Shown here piece by piece: positions 43,921 to 55,010 of a stretch of 64,000 bases of DNA. The first letter of the stretch is position 1, and each line of letters opens with the position of its first letter. Position numbers and translations under genes: made by a program. The stretch lies in the NCBI GenBank assembly GCA_023375785.1, contig SZWC01000557.1:172160-236159 (forward strand). The letters run 5' to 3'. The stretch is from Penium margaritaceum. Taxonomy: Eukaryota > Streptophyta > Zygnematophyceae > Desmidiales > Peniaceae. Under the pieces are notes generated by a model, which was given only the letters and a program-made list of their open reading frames with translations, was not told the origin of the DNA and did not search any database.

Positions 43921-44240
43921 CATTGCTCAGTGAAAAGCGTACATGGAAACACAGTGGCTATGTAGTTTGCTTTCCGAGATAAAACTGCCACAAACAGAGG
44001 TCGGCATCCATGACAACAATGGAATGAAAATGGCACAGGATGATGTCATCTCTCGGCGGACGAAGCACATTGACATCTAGTAGCACTAATCAGTTGACCT
44101 GGTCGCGAAGGAGATCGTGGACCTGAAGTACGTGGAGGCCAAGAAGATGCTCGCAGATTACTAGACAAAAGCACTGAATAGCAAATTGCATTCCGGACAT
44201 ACTCGAGGCTTCAGTATGGTCAATGCAGCAGACAAAGACG
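43921..44240 (+). pseudogene. Family B RNase H end
   Basis: Starts in IAQ-stop-KAYMETQWLCSLLSE. It continues with a degraded IDNQSAM-like motif and the TKHID-like motif (acgaagcacattgacatc) and ends in KD near 44240. Many stops. Its neighbour at 44306 is its 3' LTR. Confidence 0.78.
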
Positions 44241-44305
44241 GAGGCCAATACTGCAAGAGAGAGGAGAGATCTTGCAGCTTATGGACAGAGATGCAAGGGA
44301 GAGTT

Positions 44306-44978
44306 TGTTTACTGAATATGCTACTTTTCTATGGCTGATATTTGGACATGCACAAGATGGACTAAGCATGCATTGCTATCTTAGAGTAAGTCTTCTCAGT
44401 CTGGTGTAGATAGACAATGTATGCACTCCTCCTTTGGAGCAAGTCCTCTTGGTCTAAACAGGATTGTGTAGCCAGCAAACAATACATAGGACAACGCCTT
44501 GTAGCTTAGACGTTCCTGACTTGGTCTCTGGAGTGAGAGGTCACTGGGTCAAATTCGAGCCTAGTGAATAACATTCTTTGTGACCAAAGGGGGACAAGAA
44601 GGTTCCAAGAGACATCTCAGAACATTCCAAGGTCCTTCCTAGTGGCTGGCGCCACTTGGTAGTCACATGGAGCGCCATGTAGGCAAGGGGGATAATTCAA
44701 TCCGGATTGCCCCCCAAGTGGCTCATCCACGGAGCCATTTTGCGCCTAGGCTAAAGGCTCGTTCTAGGACTATAAGAGCCTGTACGTTGCCTATCATTGA
44801 GTACATAACTTACCTTTGAGACTCCTAACAGAGTTTTCCACCAGAGGCAGACACTAAAGAAGCATTGGTTGGTCTAAGCCTGAGGATTTTGTACCTCGCA
44901 CGAAAGTGACCATGTACTAAGGACACAAAGAAAGGAAGTGATTCCTTTGCACTGCTCTTTATGGAACATTGGCTCTAG
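44306..44978 (+). repeat. Family B LTR, 3'-truncated
   Basis: Starts TGTTTACTGAATATGC after 'gcaagggagagt' and follows family B to 'aacattggctcta' at about 44978, where a family C LTR begins. It carries the A-box-like TAGCTTAGACG at 44512-44522. Confidence 0.82.
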
Positions 44979-45356
44979 CGGGGAGCGGTTGGCCACGGCT
45001 ACACTCTTCTCTCCTAGTAAGACTGTTGTATTGTGATGACCATAACTCTCTCATTTATCCGTTAGATTTAGAAAGAAGTACATGCAAATCGAATGTTTTC
45101 TTTAAGCTTTCTATTGGAAAAAAACGATTTGCATTCCATCAGTTAACTTGGCAGTAACACCATTTACAAGCTGGTTAGTCTGAGTTGGAGTAGGAGCTAA
45201 AACATCTTTTGTTTTAAAAAGGGCATATCATTTAAAATCCCTTGTTTATAACCTTGTTTGATGGCGCAATCTGAAAGGTTTTGAGCTCAATTGTGCAGTG
45301 GTGGGCTTGTTTTTTCCACATTCTCATGCTTCTGGCCTCTATAGTCTATTTCTGTT
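44979..45356 (+). repeat. Family C LTR end, 5' LTR of C7
   Basis: The last third of the family C LTR ('ctacactcttctctcc', 'gatgaccataactctctc', 'ggcctctatagtctattt'). It precedes C7 gag. The CTAACA terminus is degraded. Confidence 0.75.
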
Positions 45357-45459
45357 GGAAAACGTCTGGTAGAAGCTAGAGCAAAAGCAGGGGTAGCACA
45401 GCCACTCAATGGCAGCGTTAAGCATCACAAAAGCTCAAAGTAGTATGGGTAGGCCTGGT

Positions 45460-46330
45460 AAAAGCAGCCCAGCCCTTGATGAAGTTAGAAGGACACGCAA
45501 ACTTCACGGTTTGGAAGATCTGTACTTGTCTCTTTTTTAAGGAGAGGGGCTGATGGGAGGTGGTAAGTGGCGAAAAGCGTGCTCTGCCTCCAGAAGAAAA
45601 AGGCATCACCGCAGCCGAGGTAGTCGCAATGAAGACGCTGGGAAAAGGTAGAGAAGATGCAAGCTCATCTACAACTGCAGTAGCGGCATATGGGGAGTAG
45701 ACGAGAAGGACAGGTAAGCCTACAGGCTGCTTGTCAACACCATCTCCGGCCCGCATCTTCAGTATGTGAGTGACAAGGCTACTGTAAAAGAGGGGTGGGA
45801 AGTGTTGTGCAAGAACTATGAGAGCAAGGATATTGCATTCCTTGTCCTTTTGGAGGAGAAGATGATGGCATTGCGAATGAAGGGTGGCAAAGGGATAGAG
45901 GCGTACTTGAATACGGCAAAGGAGCTGGCAAAGAAGCTAGAAGCAGCTAGAAATCTTGTGGAAGAAACATCTTTCATCCTCCTCTTCTCAAGGGGACTCG
46001 CAGCAAGCTACAACATGATGCAAGAGACATTGCAGTGCCAGCTGACTCTTGACCTGGGCTTCATATTCACGCACTTGGTGCATGTGGAACTACATTGTAA
46101 TGCAACAAAGAGAAATGGCGACGACAGCAGTGAAGTACAATTTGTGGCTACAACCTTACATAACAAGCAGCAGCAATAGTCTGGGCAATGACAAGCAACA
46201 AGAAAGGCAAGTGCTAGTATTGCCAAAAAGAGGGACAGTACAAAAAAGATGGCTTCAAGTTCAAAATGGACCAAAAAGAGCAGCAGCAGCATTAGCAACA
46301 AAAGCCGCAATCTCCACAGTAGCAGCAATA
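45460..46330 (+). pseudogene. C7 gag remnant
   Basis: KLEGHANFTVWKICTCLFF gives the gag N-terminus near 45485. The core is open at 45766-46179 (SDKATVKEGWEVLCKNYESK, LEEKMMALRMKGGKGIEAYL, KELAKKLEAARNLVEET). The zinc knuckle near 46205-46250 has a stop and has lost its His and last Cys (YCQKEGQYKKDG). Confidence 0.8.
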
Positions 46331-46389
46331 GTAGTCAGAACAGCGTCAGCAGTAGTAGCAACAGCAGAACTAAAGCGGCCTGCGCCATT

Positions 46390-46679
46390 TTGGCAATGTG
46401 AACGTGGCCAAGGAGGTGCGCGACCATCTCTTCGTGGCAAAGTCTAATATGTGGCAGGTGGAGAAGGCGGATTTCGCATAGTACTAGGACTCAAGGTGCA
46501 CCAAAAGTCTGACAAACAACAAGGAGTAATCTACGTATCTGCTCTCCATTCTCCCCCCTCCCCCGTCCGATTGCTTTGAGTGATGATCAGGTGGTGTATG
46601 CTCAAGGGATTGCGATTGTGGAGATGTGGCTAGAGACCCTCCATGGGAGTGAAGTGGGAGTGCTCCACGGTGTGGTGTA
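46390..46679 (+). pseudogene. C7 protease, left part
   Basis: HFGNVNVAKEVRDHLF-like sequence near 46390, a DSRCTKSL-type protease motif near 46490, then DDQVVYAQGIAIVEMWLE and GVLHGVVYV up to 46679. It is broken there by D1. The C7 reading resumes for 23 bp at 52177 and then after B7 at 57657. Confidence 0.8.
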
Positions 46680-47379
46680 TGTTGCCGTGAGGGTGAGTGT
46701 GCACCCTTGAGGGTCCCTAGCAATGGCTGGTTCACACGATCAACTATTTTTGGAGAGACTGATACTGTGGACGCAAATAGTTTAAAGAATGGCCACAACC
46801 TGTTGAGAGAGTGTGGCAACAATTGTAGCCTCAATTGACTTGAAATGAAATATTGGACAAGGCTTATGAGGAGTGGCATTTTATAGCCACTGATCTAAGC
46901 TTTCCAGAATACCAAAGCATACAAGGTTTGGAGCTTCCTAGCAGATTCTATGGCTCCTATAGTGGCCCTTGGTAGGCTGTCCTTTCCCCTCATAAGAAGG
47001 CATCCCTTCCTTCCTGTATATGCTTCTTCCTCTTCCTATATTCCTCAGTTTGCTTCCAGTAGGAGGGGAGGTGCGTAGAAGACTAAGACAGTTCTAGATG
47101 CCTTGTAGGACTAGTCACCCCTTCTAGAAGGTAAACTACCTTCCTAGACCCTCTCCTGGACTTCTAAAAACTTAAAGAGGAACTCTAGAGGTTGAACTAG
47201 CCTCGGGGCATCTATTTTCAACCTCCCTTGAGGCAGGACAGAAATTGATCTTGTGGGACTTGAACCCGAGCCCCTACCTCTAGAGGTGGACACCATTAAC
47301 CACTAAGCCGTTACGGCTTCTCTTTTTGGTGTTAGTTTTTAAAGTCACTCCTGCCATGGTGAGGAGCAACACTCCAACA
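46680..47379 (-). repeat. Family D 3' LTR of D1
   Basis: Minus strand TGTTGGAGTGTTG (47379) to ...GGCAACA (46680). The TATA box is TATAAAA at 46879-46885 (minus strand). A purine-rich tract (minus strand GCAAGGGGAAGAT, 47380-47392) precedes it. The tRNA-like module is at 47256-47310. Confidence 0.9.
47256..47310 (-). promoter_or_regulatory. tRNA-like Pol III boxes in D1 3' LTR
   Basis: Minus strand CGGCTTAGTGG (A box, first base changed from T) at 47310-47300, then GGTTCAAGTCC (B box) starting 44 nt later at 47266-47256. The surrounding 67 bp resemble a tRNA body that begins GCCGTAACGG. Confidence 0.6.
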
Positions 47380-47430
47380 ATCTTCCCCTTGCGCATCACC
47401 CTTGGCAATTGTCCATGCTTAACCTGCAAT

Positions 47431-48640
47431 TCAAGAGGCTTCGGAAAGCCCAAGCTCCATACAAGTAGCATCATGCCTGTTATTGGGTTTAGCCTTTGTC
47501 ATGGCATCGGCAAGCATGTGCTTTGTGCTGCAGTGCACAAACACCACATCACCTTTTGCAACAAGGTATCGTGCAAAGTTATACCAGAGCTCTATGTGTT
47601 TGGCCCTCTCGTGTAGCACAGTGTTCTTGGTGAGGCTTATGACACTGTCCTACTTCCGGCTTGCCTAAGATACCCGTGCACCACCAAGCACAAAAACATA
47701 GCCTGATGTTGACTTGCGATCAGCAACGTCACCTGCCAAGTCAGCATTGGAGTACCCAACCAAGTCAATGGAGTCAGTCCGGGCTCCCCCTCCAATCACA
47801 AGTCGCAAATGTGTCGTTCCCTTCAAGTAGCGGGGGATTCTCTTCACCGCTTGCCAATGTAGCGGCCTCGGATCAGAACATAGCGGCTCACTTATCCTTC
47901 AGCAAAGGCAAGGTCAGGCTGCGGCGCCACCATGGCATACGTTACACTTCCAACTGCGGACTGGTACGGTACTCTAGCCATATCCTCTTTCTCTTCCTCC
48001 GTGCTCGGACCCATGCTTGAGCTCAGCTCACATTTTATTGTCATAGGTGTGCCGATGGGGTTGCACTCCTCCATGTTGTAACAGAGGAGAACCTCCTGCA
48101 CATATTTTTCTTCACCCATCTATAGCGTGCTTGCTTTGCGGTCCTTCTTGATGGCAATGCACAGGTAGTACTCAAGCTTGCTCATGTTTGTCATCTTGAA
48201 CCGGCCTCCAAGCGGTCGCTTCAGGCTCTTGAGCTCCCTCTCATTGGAAGACACAAGGACGCGGTCATCGACGTAGAGAAGGACAATTTGGTGGACTCCG
48301 GGCTGATTACGCACGTACATGCTGTGATCCGCCATGCAGTGCTTGAAGCCAAGCTCACCCATGAAACTATCCATCTTGAGGTACCACCTGAGTGGAGCTT
48401 GCTTCAGTCCGTATAGCACCTTGCGAAGCCGGCACACCTTCCCTTGCAGCGCATCCACCTCCTCCGCCACCTCCATGTAGACTTCCTTGTCCAGGTCGCC
48501 ATTGAGGAACGCGGGTTTCACGTCCATTTGGTGGATTCTGTAGTCGCGTGCCACTGCCAGTGAGAGGATAGTACGGATGGAGGCAAACTGGGCAACTGAT
48601 GCAAAGGTCTCGTCATATTCCTCCTCTTTTCTCTAGGCAT
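47431..48640 (-). pseudogene. D1 RT and RNase H
   Basis: Mostly open. IHQMDVKPAFLNGDLDKEVYM, GKVCRLRKVLYGLKQAPLRWY and VLLYVDDRVLVSS (YVDD 48264-48275) lie at 48554-48120. A single in-frame stop separates this from EKYVQEVLLCYNMEECNPIG and YQSAVGSVTYAMVAPQPDL (48119-47892). After a frameshift come IPRYLKGTTHLRLV, GYSNADLAGDVADRKSTSG and HIELWYNFARYLVAKGDV, ending at 47431. It polymerises cDNA and degrades the RNA strand in intact relatives. Confidence 0.87.
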
Positions 48641-50100
48641 GCCCTTTTGCCACCAGCCGCACCTCGTATAGCTCTACCTTCCTCTCCTTTGTGAGCTTCT
48701 TCCAGAAGATCCTATTGAGTCCGATGATTTTCTCGCCCTCCGGCCAGTCAACCAGCTCTCAAGTGTCGTTCTCCTCGTGGGAGGCAAGCTCATATTTTAC
48801 AGCTCCCTTCCATTCAGCCCCATCCTTCCGCTGCAAAGCCTCCTTTACTGATTCAGGATCCTCTTGTGTGAAGATGGCCTGTGCAAACGCAATCCAAATG
48901 CCCTTGTTGGCATCATACCTTTTTGTCTGTCTTCGCACACGGCTGCTTGTGCGGGGCTCTAGAGGTGGTTGTTATTATTAATGTCCTATTTTGGTTCCAT
49001 CCTCTCCAAGCGCATGCTCCCTTTCTCTTGGAGACCTTGGAGACTTTGGTAGACTCCTTGCCTCTACGTCCATCTCTGGTGCTTCAGATTCGTTGTCCAA
49101 ACTGGCCGGAATAAGATCTGTTGCTCGCCCATCCCTTGGGCGATGCTCTCGGGTTGGTGGTGATGCAAGGACGTCACCCTCATTCATGTTTTCCGGCGTC
49201 TCCCCCTCAAGAAGTGGCATTCATTCCCCCCTATTGGAGAGACCTGCCTCCTTGTCTATACAACGGCTATTCTCATCAAACATGACGTTACGACTCCGCA
49301 CAATGTGTTGCCTCCTTCGGTCAAAGAGCTGGTACGCCTGGCTTCCGCTGTCATATCAAAGGAAAACACACCTGGTGTGCGGTTCAAGGTTGCTTCGTCC
49401 CTCACGTACCTGCACCATCGCACGTGCAATACAACCAAATGTGCGTAGGTGACTCACCGCCAGCTTCCTCCCACTCCACACCTCTTGTGGCGTCTTCCAC
49501 GCCTTGCTCTCCTTGTCCTTCAATGGCTTTGTTAGCACTAGGTTCATGATACATGCTGCTGTCCTTGCCGTCTTCGCCCAATACTGTTGCGTAAGGCCGG
49601 CATCGCTCAACATGGATGGCACCATGTTAAGGATTGTGCGTTTTTCTCTCTGTGCGACGCCATTTTGTTGTGGGGAGTGTGGATCTATTTTCTACCACTC
49701 AATCCCCTTGCTCTTCATCCACTCAAGGTACCCTGCATATTCACCATGTTGTCAATCCGGAACGCCTTCACCTTCAACTCTGTTTGCCGCTCCACATCTG
49801 CCACAAACTTCTGCATGCACGCAAGGACCTTACTCTTCTGCTTCATTGGGTAAAGGTAGAGTTTGCGGCTGTGGTCATTGATGAAGGTCAGAGAGTAGCC
49901 GGCTTTGCCGATGGAGCTCTCAAGCGGTCCACACTAATCTATGTGTACCACGGCCAGTTTTGCCGATACACATGTCCCCTTGGCCACAAACAGCTGTCGC
50001 GTTGATTTGCCAATAATACATGGCTCACACAGAGTCTCCTTGGTTCCATGAAGGCTGCTGATTTGGAGACCCTACAGCACTTTCCTCTTAACCATCTCCT
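48641..50100 (-). pseudogene. D1 integrase and linker
   Basis: The integrase core spans 50040-49380. The best block, 49625-49356, reads MVPSMLSDAGLTQQYWAKTA, TPQEVWSGRKLAVSHLRTFG and HTRCVFL. The first-Asp region at 49960-49870 (SFIDDHSRKLYLYPMKQK-like) and the Glu region near 49660 (PQQNGVAQREK-like) are in other frames. An acidic linker (49220-48978, ENMNEGDVLASPP) joins it to RT. It contains several frameshifts. Confidence 0.78.
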
Positions 50101-51424
50101 TCACTATTGATGGATGAATATGGCAGAGTCAACGGTGCCACATGTCTAGGTCTCCTCCATCCTTCGTTGCAACATTGGCGGCCTTGGACCCTGCCGGCTG
50201 CTAAGGATCTTCGCGCGTAGTAAGTACAAGTCGTCTTTCCTCTTGGCACGCGCAATCACCTCACCTTTGCCCTCCCTGGGAATGACGACCTCCTTCTTTG
50301 TGAATAGCACCGCAACTCCCTTGTCGGTAAGGCGGCTAATGGAGAGCAGGTTTGCCCTGAAGTTGGGTATATGTAGTACATCATGGATTGTGCTCGTGAC
50401 ACGTTTGCCACCCATAATTGACTCAATGCGGACGTTACCCTCACCGGCAACCACCTTTCTTTTTCCATTAGCCACCGTCATGCATCTCTGTGAGGCGTCG
50501 TAGGTGAAAAATGCCTCCTTGTTACATTGCGTGTGGCAGCCTGATCTGGAGTCCATGACGGCAACTCCTGAATCCTTCAAGTTGGTGGAGTTGTACGCCA
50601 TAAGGGCATACTCATCTTTCTTCCCGCCCCACTACAACCCATCTGTCTTCTTCTGGGGACGAGTGGACGCGTAGTGGCCCTCCTTGCCGTAGTCGAAGTA
50701 CTCCCCCTTCTTGTCACCCTTCTTGGTTCCCTGTTTGGCACCCTTCCACCTCTTGCCTCAGCCTCCACTTTGAGGATGAACCATGTGAGATGAACTTGAT
50801 GCCGCGGTACTCTCTCAACCGCCACATTGCATCCACTCATTGCGCACACACTCCGTAACCTTTGGGTACTTGAGCTTGTTAGAAGGCCAGCCACCAAGGA
50901 CTGTGATTGTGGGACTCTAACGATTCAACAAGGCTAGAAGGAGGATCATAGCTTGCCACTCAGAGTCGACCTCCCGACCAGTGGCCACACACTCCGCTGC
51001 GAGCAACTGAATCTGCTACATGATCTCCATGATGTTGTAGCCTTCGTTGGCTCGGAGGGTGATGAGCCATTTGAAGATAAAGAGCTAATTGGAAAGGTTG
51101 CTTGACTAGTAGATGGGGCAGAGTTTTGACCATGCGTCTGCAGCCACGGTGCATCCTTGGATGTGCCCAAGTTGTGTCCAACGTACGCGGACACAAGGAG
51201 TGTTAACGCGTTTTTTGTGCGCTCTTTGTATGCCTCCTTCACGTGAGCCGTCGCACTCTCTAGCAGAGCAGTCTGATGACCTTCACAAGCTCAAGCAGCC
51301 TTTTGTCATCGAGGAAGACCTCAAACTGCCACCTCCACAGGGCAAAGCCTGTCCCATAAAACATGAGGACAGCACGACTGCTCTCTTGCTCGCAAGTCGC
51401 CATATCTTGCTATTGGAAGCGTAA
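50101..51424 (-). pseudogene. D1 gag and protease
   Basis: gag runs from near 51424 (RWQFEVFLDDKRLLELVKV in one frame; EAYKERTKNALTLLVSAYVG at 51242-51180) with frameshifts to 50620. The knuckle relic YGKEGHYAST near 50680 lacks Cys residues. A clean 151-codon piece (50601-50146) holds the protease motif VMDSRSGCHTQ, then GKRKVVAGEGNVRIES, IHDVLHIPNFRANLLSISRL and DDLYLLRAK. Confidence 0.8.
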
Positions 51425-51471
51425 AACGAAGCTGGCTTTGAACCCCTTAGAGGCATGGGCCCATAACCCTT

Positions 51472-52171
51472 TGGTCGCCCAGAGGGTGAGTGTGCACCCT
51501 GGAGGTTCCCTAGCAATGGCTGGTTCACACCACTAGCTCTTTTTGGAGAGACTAAAACTGTGGAGGCAAATGTCCACTTGGATGGCAGAAAACTGGTCAG
51601 AAAGTGTGGCAACAATTTTGGCCTCAATTTCTCGCGAATGAAATCTTGGACAAGGCTCACAAGTAGTGGCATTTTATAGCCACTGACCTAAGCTTCGTAG
51701 AACACCATAGCATGCTAGGGTTGGAGCTTCATATACGATTCTATGGCTTCAAGAGTGGCCCTTGGTAGGCTCTCATTTTCCCACCAAGGAAGGCATCCCT
51801 TCCTTCACATAGACGTTCTACGCCTTCCTAGATTCCTCAGCTTGCTTCTAGTAGGACGGAAGGTGTCGAAAAGACTTAGACACTTCTAGATGCCTTGTAG
51901 GACAAGTCACCCCTTGTAGAAGGAGTGTCACCTTCTTACACACTCTCATGGCCTTCTAGAAACTTGAAGAGGAACTAGAGAGGTTGAGCTGGCCTCCTGG
52001 CATCTATTTTCCACCTCCGTTTAGGCAGGGCACAAACTGATATTGTGGGACTTGAACCCGGGCCCCTCCTCCTAGAGGTGGACACCATTAACCACTAAGC
52101 CACTACGGCATGTCTTTTTGGTGTTCCATTTTGGAGTTTCTCCTGCCATGGTGAGGACCAACACTCCAATA
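51472..52171 (-). repeat. Family D 5' LTR of D1
   Basis: 700 bp, minus strand from 52171 (start degraded to TATTGGAGTG) to 51472. The TATA box TATAAAA is at 51672-51678 (minus strand). The leader that follows (minus strand 51471-51425) has no primer-binding site I can name. Confidence 0.9.
52048..52102 (-). promoter_or_regulatory. tRNA-like Pol III boxes in D1 5' LTR
   Basis: Minus strand TGGCTTAGTGG (52102-52092) fits the A-box consensus at all positions, and GTTCAAGTC inside GGTTCAAGTCC (52058-52048) fits GWTCRANNC at all positions. The starts are 44 nt apart. A 7-nt loop TCTAGGA closed by CCACC/GGAGG sits where an anticodon arm would be. The tRNA-like body spans about 52043-52109. Confidence 0.65.
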
Positions 52172-52176
52172 CTGTA

Positions 52177-52199
52177 TATATATGATGTTGCGTTCAACT
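52177..52199 (+). pseudogene. C7 protease sliver between D1 and B7
   Basis: Only 23 bp (ending gatgttgcgttcaact, reading YDVAFN) of C7 lie between the two insertions. They continue GVLHGVVY from the left and lead into FNLLSV at 57652, which proves that both insertions hit the same gene. Confidence 0.8.
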
Positions 52200-52963
52200 T
52201 GTTGACCTAATATGCTCCTCGGCCATGGCTGACATTGAGACAAGCACACGACTAACACGGCATGCACTGCTCCCTTGGAGTAAGTCCCCTAATTCAAGTG
52301 ATGATAGACAAGGCATGCACTGCTCCTTTGGAGCATGTCCCCTTGGTCTAAACTAGATGTTTTGGCCAACAAACACTACCCAAGACAACTCCATGTGGCT
52401 TAGATGTTCTATAGTTAGTTTTTAGAGGGAGAGATCATTGGGTCAAATCCCAACCCAGTGGCTAATTTTCTTTGTGATCAAAAGGGGGACAAGAAAGTTA
52501 TAAGAGACATCTTAGACCATACCAAGGTGCTTCTTGGTGGCCGGCGCCACTTGGCGGTCAAGCAGAACACTATGTAGGCACAGAGGGTGATGCAATCTAG
52601 ATTGCACCCTAAGTGGCACATCCAAGCCCCCACTGCGTGCCTAGGCTAGAGGCTGGCTCTAGGACTATAAGAACCCATCAGTTACCTGTCATTGAGTACA
52701 GTTCTTACCATTGAGACTCCTCACACAGTTGTCCTCGAGAAGCGGACACTGAAGAGGCATTGGTTGGTCTAAGCCCCAAAAGTTGGCTCCTTGCGAGAAA
52801 GTGACCAGGTGCTAAGGACAAAGTGCAAGGAAGTGATGCATATGAACTGCTCCGTGTGGAACCTTGGCCCTCTGGGTGACATCTCGTTGTTTCACTACCA
52901 AGAGCGGCGGGAACCACTCTGTTGGAACCCATTTTCTATACCGTCGCCTGAGGCACATTAGCA
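52200..52963 (+). repeat. Family B 5' LTR of B7
   Basis: 764 bp, TGTTGACCTAATATGC to a degraded terminus ATTAGCA. The tRNA-like module is TGGCTTAGATG (52396-52406) with GGGTCAAATCC 44 nt on (52440-52450). A TATA-like TATAAG is at 52666. Confidence 0.88.
52396..52450 (+). promoter_or_regulatory. tRNA-like Pol III boxes in family B LTR
   Basis: The A box TGGCTTAGATG fits TRGYNNARNNG. The B box GGGTCAAATCC differs from GGTTCAANTCC at one base. The starts are 44 nt apart. In better-kept copies the stretch between folds as CCAGA-7 nt-TCTGG, and the B box sits in GTCACTGGG...CCCAGTGAC. The module recurs in the 3' LTR of B7 (57082-57136). Confidence 0.5.
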
Positions 52964-53350
52964 AAGAGTTACGGGCCCACACTAACTAGTTTAAAGGCAC
53001 GTTTCTACTCACTCTTTTTCCCTCTGTCTCTTGTAGCACACGTCTGCTCTATCAGCTCCATGTGCTCTATCAGCTCCAACGGCGAGTGCTACCGCATAGC
53101 AAACAAGGGCCAACGATAAGCTCTGCCCTTGGAGGTACAACCCTTGGGCCCTAACCAAGACAAGCTCTGCCCTTGAAGGGACGACCCTAGGTTAGGTAGT
53201 GTGCATTCTTCTCTGTTTTTCGGTGATATGTTTGCAGGCTAAATGGGTAAGCAACGGATGTGTACCTTCGAAACCGATAGCAAACATCAGCGTCAATCAT
53301 CCTACATTGGACTGAACAAAGTAGAGAAGCAGATGAGCAGTTAAGCAGTA
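52964..53350 (+). other. B7 5' leader
   Basis: Non-coding leader with the same landmarks as the B5 leader (catgtgctctatcagctcc, aagggccaacgataagct). No ORF is supported. Confidence 0.65.
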
Positions 53351-53352
53351 CG

Positions 53353-53990
53353 ATGATACCTGTGAGGCTCCCTCTAGAGCAGGTCAAGAGTAGGATATCT
53401 AAAGTCACAAGGTCTGGTTTTCCCTTGTGGAAATGGCATTTTGAGATTGTCACGAGGGTGTGTGGCTACTTGAAGATGTTCCTTGAATGAAATGTTGAAA
53501 AGTTAAGTTGGATGAGGGTAAGCGACGGAGAGTTGATTCTGGACATCCTCTTTTGTTTCAGGGACTGCTACATCAAGTGACCCAAATGAACTTGGAAAAT
53601 CAACACCAACATGCAGGCCATGATCCTCCATATGCCACTACTTTACAGCTCGGGCCCTCTCATCGCCGTTTTTAGGGGTTGGAAGGAGGAGGATTTGACG
53701 TATGAGGCAGTGTCTGAGTACGTGTGCAACGAGGCCATGCGTCGCGGCGGTAGTGAGGCTAACATTTCATCCTCTGGTGCATAGTACGATGGTCGTGGCA
53801 ACAACTCCTCTTCTTGTCAGAGCAGCAGCAGAAGCGGTGGCGGTGGAGGAAAAGGAAATCACGGCAATGGAAACAGTTCAAAGCGTCCTATGAAGTGCCA
53901 TAATTGTGGTAAGCCTAATCATTGAACACGGGAGTGTAGGGCTCTCAAGCTTGAAGACGGAGATCATGTAGTCATTATGAGGACAAAGGA
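53353..53990 (+). pseudogene. B7 gag remnant
   Basis: Reads LPLEQVKSRISKVTRSGFPL, WKWHFEIVTRVCGYLKMFLE and then a deletion of about 200 bp to MRVSDGELILDILF. It continues MQAMILHMPLLYSSGPLI, AVSEYVCNEAMRRGGSEANI and the knuckle CHNCGKPNH-stop-TREC at 53900-53940. Confidence 0.83.
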
Positions 53991-54005
53991 AAGGGTAAGA
54001 AGGAG

Positions 54006-55010
54006 TTGAAAAACATGATGGCTGAGAGCGTACCGGCAACCAAGGAAGAGGCACTACTTGAGCATGGAGCCAACAAGCTCAACTCTGGCGCGTGCCACCA
54101 CTTTTCAAGGGACAAGGATGGGTTCATATCAATTGAGGACACAAAAAATTGCTTAAAGTGTGCCAACGGCAGCCTTGTCCATGCGCTAGGCGAGGGAGAT
54201 AAGTTGATCACCATCAACATGAACGATGCTTAAACAGACTTGAAGCTCAAAAACATCATCTACATGTTGTCTTTTGGGCCAAACTTCTTGTCTGTGTCCA
54301 AAATCACGGACCACAACATGATGGTCCTCTTCACGGAGGAGGAGGCCGTGATTGTCAAGAAGAAGGACATCAAGATCTTGTATCCCTAAAAGAGTCTTGT
54401 CGCACAAGTCCCTAGAGTTGATGGGCTCTACGTGCTGCAGACCAAGCCCCTTGAGAGTACAAAAAAGGGGTATGCAGTGGTTAAGAGCCCAAAATTCCAA
54501 ATCCCAGGGTTTAACTACAGGCCATCAGCATGGCAGCCAACTCCACCGACACACATGCTTAGCTATGGTACAACTCACTGCTAGGTATGCAACAGCACAA
54601 AGTGCTTCGTGGGATGGAGGGATCCAAGGCCAAGGATTAGGGAAAGTGCAAGAAGCTCTGTGAGGCATACCTCCAATGCAAGGCAAAGAGAAAGCCCTTT
54701 GAGCGTAATGGGTAATGTGCAGCATCAATCTTGGACCTGATTCACTCTAATGTGTGCGAACCATTCTGCACCCCTTTGAAGAGCGGCTTCCAGTATTTCT
54801 TGACCTTTATTGATGACCACGGTCACAAGATGTGGATCTACTTCCTCAACACAAAAGGAGAGGTCAAGGAGAAGCTGCAAGAGTTTGTTGCAATGGTAGA
54901 GCAGCAAACAAGCAAGACGTTGGACCGTGTCCATGCTTCTAAATCAGGAGAGTGGGTTGTGTTGCCTGAGACAAGTGATCAGGCTTCTGAGAACTGGCAG
55001 ATGGTGTGAG
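54006..55010 (+). pseudogene. B7 protease and integrase, internally deleted
   Basis: The protease piece (54006-54233) has LNSGACHHFSRDKDGFISI (D of D-S-G changed to N). The GAG_pre-integrase region reads TDHNMMVLFTEEEAVIVKKK and SLVAQVPRVDGLYVLQT. Integrase (54731-55009) reads MDLIHSNVCEPFCTPL and FLTFIDDHGHKMWIYFLN, then jumps from MVEQQTSKT to LDRVHASKSGEWVVLPE. The second Asp and the Glu motifs and the C-terminal domain, about 600 bp, are gone. Confidence 0.85.

Larger units (their letters stand above)
46680..52171 (-). mobile_element. Ty1/copia element D1, complete but decayed
   Basis: A full minus-strand element: 5' LTR 51472-52171, interior 47380-51471, 3' LTR 46680-47379. Both LTRs measure 700 bp by the borders I chose. 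Flanking bases GTGTA (46675-46679) and CTGTA (52172-52176) fit a 5-bp target duplication with one change. It is inserted in the protease region of C7. D differs from A/B and C in LTR and pol sequence. gag, protease, integrase, RT and RNase H are all recognisable in order. Confidence 0.88.

Noticed and set aside
47251-47317. A functional cellular tRNA gene
   Set aside because: The acceptor stem does not pair, one A-box base is changed and the segment is inside both LTRs of D1, so it is reported as a tRNA-like module instead.
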